This document shows, one piece after another, positions 60,961 to 64,000 of a stretch of DNA of 64,000 nt; the stretch's first letter is position 1, and the number at the start of each line of letters is the position of its first letter. The DNA comes from an uncultured Eubacteriales bacterium (GTDB lineage: Bacteria; Bacillota; Clostridia; Lachnospirales; Lachnospiraceae), in assembly GCA_900545175.1 (NCBI GenBank), contig UQYF01000007.1:18698-82697 (forward strand), written 5' to 3'. A model generated the notes under the pieces. That model was not told where the DNA came from, searched no databases, and saw only the letters and a list, made by a program, of their open reading frames with translations. The position numbers and the translations under genes are program-made.

Positions 60961-62748
60961 TTAGTCAACTCTAAATTTCCATAAATTAAATCCATCTATT
61001 GTATTGATTAACTCTGCTTGAGTTTCACTATTATACTTTTCCCTTTCATACAACATCTTTGTTTCCGCATTCCAGTTATCAATTACGTATATATTATCAT
61101 TACATAGAGATTTATAAGGATTGTTGCAATCCATCCCCTGTGCCTCCCACATATAAAAATTGTCCGGATAACCCATCGTTACCCCGCCCAGATAACTATA
61201 ACTACAATATTCTCCCTGCTCCACGCGTATCCAAGGCTTATAATTAAAGTATAATAATTGTATGCATGATGAAAAGTCGGCCAGATAATAGTGTTCTTGA
61301 TCACTGTGTATAAGATTCATCAAATTCTCATGTGGCTTTCGCTCACTTACATTGCATCTATATTTTTTCAACTTAAAATTCCATGATTCAAAAAAGCAGT
61401 CATATATATACTGACTATATTCTTCATCTGACATTGTTTTATAACTTGTATCCTTTATGTAGAGCGGTATCTTACATACACATGCTACAACTCCAAAATA
61501 TATCAATGCTGTCCTTATCTGAATATCAACATTACGATGCCTTTCTGTTGTCACTAATATGGCAATTGCCGTACACACTAATATACTATACTCTACTCTA
61601 TACACAACACGTCCATACATTATAAAGTATATCAAAAAGAACACTGCTGTTCCTCCAAAAAGCAGCCGAATAATACTTCCTTTAAAATCCCATAACATAA
61701 GTATTAAAAAAATCACCACAAGTCCCATCACTGTTGTATACTTATAGTATTTTCTATCCATAAATTGATTAATGCCATATCGTAATGATTTCGTCACGCT
61801 GTTACTATATGCTTTTTTTATTACACTTATATTTTTCAGCTTATCCTCCGTAAAATAATCATGGTCTATAAAATTCCATGAATCAATCATATAATAATCC
61901 GTTATAGTAAAACCTAGTGGCTCCAATTGAGACATAATAGAATCAGCACCATAACTGTTTATATCTGTAATGGACGCTCTTAACGTATTATATTGCAGAT
62001 ATTCCCCATATGCCTTATCATTATTCCATATGTCTTCACCCGCTTTTTTTATTATGAACGACATAGCAACCGTTCCCAAACAAATTGCAACACATATTAC
62101 AGTCTTTTTTACTATGTGTATTTCTTTCCTGTTATGAAAAACGAACCAAACAAACATAATGAAAAGATATACCAGTGATATGTATATAGCTTGATATCGA
62201 ATCATCGAGCCAACTAATGTCAAAAATATTCCTAAAATTATAACCAGGTTATTCCTTTTATTTTTTTTCCAATACTCTGACAATATAAGTGCGCCGCCGG
62301 CACAGGTTGCTATTGCTGCCGTCTTAGTAAATTGAACAAGTATATATACATCATCTGAAAAAAAGCTGACAAATATAATTGACAAAAATATTCCTATTGG
62401 TAAATCATTTCTACTTAACACTATATATGTGACAGCCCACAGCGAACAAAAACATATCGCAATCTGAAACACAAAATACCAGCTAACTACAGGAATGGCT
62501 TTATACAACTGTTTTAAAAAAATCCCATATATTATATTGGAAAAAAGCAAATGTTCATCATATCCATTACCATAAGCTCCCGATAAAACGCTGTCCACTA
62601 TGAAATCATCTGAAACTTCATATTTCATATCACAAAAAAGAATTACCATCAACAGAAAAACAGCATTAATTAAAAACGACAAAAATGCAGTATTTTTATA
62701 TAAATCTTTTCTTGCAAATGTTATTTTAGATTGCATTATTTCTTTCAT
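60961..62748 (-). CDS. Polytopic membrane protein, candidate GT-C type glycosyltransferase (3 of 3)
   Basis: A 595-residue protein; start at 62748 with GGGAG six bases upstream. About 11 helices. The first external loop has KYEVSDDFIVDSVLSGAYGN with an Asp-Asp pair, then LLFSNIIYGIFLKQLYKAIP and VVSWYFVFQIAICFCSLWAV. This S-D-D-F, S-G-x-Y-G, F-x-N-x-I-Y-G, W-Y pattern is shared with the other two members. The last ~120 residues are a soluble segment. A membrane sugar transferase using polyprenyl-phosphate donors is my best guess. Confidence 0.55.
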   Translation of the reverse strand: MKEIMQSKITFARKDLYKNTAFLSFLINAVFLLMVILFCDMKYEVSDDFIVDSVLSGAYGNGYDEHLLFSNIIYGIFLKQLYKAIPVVSWYFVFQIAICFCSLWAVTYIVLSRNDLPIGIFLSIIFVSFFSDDVYILVQFTKTAAIATCAGGALILSEYWKKNKRNNLVIILGIFLTLVGSMIRYQAIYISLVYLFIMFVWFVFHNRKEIHIVKKTVICVAICLGTVAMSFIIKKAGEDIWNNDKAYGEYLQYNTLRASITDINSYGADSIMSQLEPLGFTITDYYMIDSWNFIDHDYFTEDKLKNISVIKKAYSNSVTKSLRYGINQFMDRKYYKYTTVMGLVVIFLILMLWDFKGSIIRLLFGGTAVFFLIYFIMYGRVVYRVEYSILVCTAIAILVTTERHRNVDIQIRTALIYFGVVACVCKIPLYIKDTSYKTMSDEEYSQYIYDCFFESWNFKLKKYRCNVSERKPHENLMNLIHSDQEHYYLADFSSCIQLLYFNYKPWIRVEQGEYCSYSYLGGVTMGYPDNFYMWEAQGMDCNNPYKSLCNDNIYVIDNWNAETKMLYEREKYNSETQAELINTIDGFNLWKFRVD

Positions 62749-62826
62749 ACTCATCTCCCATTATCCCTGCATTATAACTATCTCTGTATACTTATCACTT
62801 TCCGCTTGCCATATCAACCATACATC

Positions 62827-62860
62827 AAAGGCAGTGCAGCCATGTTGTTACACTGCCTTT
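62827..62860. terminator. Hairpin between the first GT2 gene and the rest of the locus
   Basis: AAAGGCAGTG pairs with CACTGCCTTT (10 bp, 14-nt loop) 10 bp after the GT2 stop codon. T-run is short, so it may be a partial terminator separating the GT2 gene at 62871 from the downstream operon. Confidence 0.6.
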
Positions 62861-62870
62861 ATTGTATTCC

Positions 62871-63857
62871 TCACAGTCTGTTGACAAGCTTATATATTAT
62901 TGATGCCATGCCATACATTCCCATATTGGTTCTGCGAAGCATTGCCACACATATATTATTGTTTCCATTGTATATATCAATCGACTTCTCGCGCAGCCAT
63001 CCGTCGAATTGTTCAAGTGCCTTCCGGTGCGGCGCATCCCTATAGCTCATCATTACAGAGTATACTCCTGTTATGAAGTATGCTATCTTGCGGGCAATGA
63101 ACCTCTTCTTCGGCTCGCTTAGGTTCCATGATACATCCTCATAGAAACCTATAAGATAATTTACCACCTTCATGTACTGTTCATGATTCCTGCGCCGGCT
63201 CTCAATGGATACACTCTGCCCATTCCGTCCTACAAGATACTGATATACGGTCATGTCAAGATACACTATCGTGTCAGCATAGGCAAGCGAATATACCACA
63301 TACTCATTGTCTACATAGAACAGGTGTTCATGACAGCTCACATTGTTCGTCCTTAGGAGCTCCGTCCTTATGCAGCAGTTGTGCATCTCAATATTCTTAA
63401 TCCTGCCCACACAGTCATCAAACTTCATTATCCTGTTCTTGTCAATGCCTGATACGCTTTCATGTCCGGCATACCTGCCATCAGGTGTAATACGTCTTGC
63501 ATCAGTGAGCACGATATCCACATCATGCTCCTTCAGATAATCCACGAGTCTGCGGAAACTGTCCGTGTTGACATAGTCATCCGCATCACATATCATAAAA
63601 TACTTTCCCTGGGCATTCTCTATTCCTGAATTGACAGCCGAACCATGCCCTCCGTTTTCCTTATGGACTACATTTACAATTCCCGGATATCTGTTTTTCA
63701 AATCATCTGCAATTCCTGCCGTATCATCCGTAGAACCGTCATCGACGATTATAACCTCAACACTGCCTTGCGCTCCATCATAAAGAAATGTCGGTATATT
63801 CTGCCACAAAAAGCTCTGTGCATTGTACGAAGGCACAGCAACTGTAAGTACACACAT
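62871..63857 (-). CDS. GT2 family glycosyltransferase
   Basis: A 328-residue transferase. The start at 63857 (MCVLTVAVPSYNAQSFLWQN) has GGGAGAAC upstream; the longer frame adds a poor N terminus. VIIVDDGSTDDTAGIADDLK, VHKENGGHGSAVNSGIENAQ and MICDADDYVN give the nucleotide and metal sites. Codon use is less AT-rich than in the following operon genes. Related to the GT2 at 55661. First visible gene of the polysaccharide region on this strand. Confidence 0.88.
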   Translation of the reverse strand: MCVLTVAVPSYNAQSFLWQNIPTFLYDGAQGSVEVIIVDDGSTDDTAGIADDLKNRYPGIVNVVHKENGGHGSAVNSGIENAQGKYFMICDADDYVNTDSFRRLVDYLKEHDVDIVLTDARRITPDGRYAGHESVSGIDKNRIMKFDDCVGRIKNIEMHNCCIRTELLRTNNVSCHEHLFYVDNEYVVYSLAYADTIVYLDMTVYQYLVGRNGQSVSIESRRRNHEQYMKVVNYLIGFYEDVSWNLSEPKKRFIARKIAYFITGVYSVMMSYRDAPHRKALEQFDGWLREKSIDIYNGNNNICVAMLRRTNMGMYGMASIIYKLVNRL

Positions 63858-63954
63858 AATCTGTTCTCCCTTCACTATAATTCGATTATATAACACATAT
63901 TTCTTTTTTTCAAACATTTAGTTGCTTTATGGAGTATATCCTTTTAAAATATAT

Positions 63955-64000
63955 GATGATATCAGGGTCAAAAGGTCAAAAAGCCGTTCGTGCTTGCACG
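63955..64000. repeat. Intergenic repeat, copy 2 (continues past the window)
   Basis: GATATCAG, TCAAAAAGCCGTTC and GTGCTTGCAC match 13026-13075 with a few changes. The element is cut by the window edge. Confidence 0.6.

Overview
The window looks like a chromosomal segment of a low-to-mid GC, spore-forming Gram-positive anaerobe, most likely a gut Lachnospiraceae-type Clostridium. This is inferred from strong GGAGG-type ribosome sites, the spore maturation genes spmA and spmB, a probable sortase-anchored protein, a glycyl radical enzyme, cell-wall-binding repeats, Bacillus-type LexA boxes and several DUF1703-type AAA/nuclease proteins. No rRNA, tRNA or CRISPR array was seen.

Layout. 1-5.2 kb: a partial solute-binding lipoprotein, then spmB and spmA separated by an oppositely oriented pair of DNA-repair-type genes (radical SAM plus DUF4130) behind a promoter carrying two near-consensus LexA boxes. 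5.5-15.5 kb: housekeeping metabolism (UPF0291, mannose-6-P isomerase, aconitase, alpha/beta hydrolase, KDG-type sugar kinase, citrate synthase, GDP-mannose pyrophosphorylase, GT2). 15.7-19 kb: an unknown protein, a 62-residue secreted peptide and a 655-residue double-HTH regulator whose stop codon directly abuts that of the peptide gene; this resembles a peptide-signalling pair. 19-25 kb: glmM, the GDP-fucose genes fcl and gmd, an AraC regulator and a GalM-like epimerase. 25-29.4 kb: a DUF1703-type protein and a secreted M6-like metalloprotease with 13-residue tandem repeats and an SPxTG-type C terminus.

29.9-35.2 kb is the most unusual stretch. A XerC-like tyrosine recombinase is followed by two perfect 31-bp inverted repeats, about 2.9 kb apart end to end. 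They enclose two AT-rich convergent genes (a helical-repeat protein and a D-Ala-D-Ala-ligase-like ATP-grasp) that meet at a shared terminator. An FRG-domain gene ends 2 bp beyond the right repeat. Each repeat contains a GGATAA/TTATCC dyad with a 7-bp spacer, as expected for a tyrosine recombinase core site. I read this as a candidate two-gene invertible (phase-variable) cassette.

35.4-45 kb: two more DUF1703-type paralogues, glmS, a UDP-glucuronate decarboxylase-like gene, a possible IS200/IS605-type remnant and a secreted cell-wall-binding/CAP protein. 45.2-63.9 kb: a polysaccharide locus read leftward. It has rfbA, rfbB and a WecE/RffA aminotransferase (dTDP-4-amino-4,6-dideoxygalactose), a Wzx flippase, three related polytopic membrane proteins that may be GT-C enzymes, three GT2 transferases, an NAD-dependent sugar reductase/epimerase and an ATP-grasp ligase. 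In its middle lie a compact glycyl radical enzyme of the CxEP dehydratase-like type and its activase, a combination I do not know from described polysaccharide pathways.

manA, manC, gmd and fcl supply GDP-mannose and GDP-fucose, glmS and glmM supply glucosamine phosphate, and the UXS-like gene UDP-xylose, so much of the window serves sugar-nucleotide and cell-surface synthesis. All function calls come from motif reading; none was confirmed by a database search.
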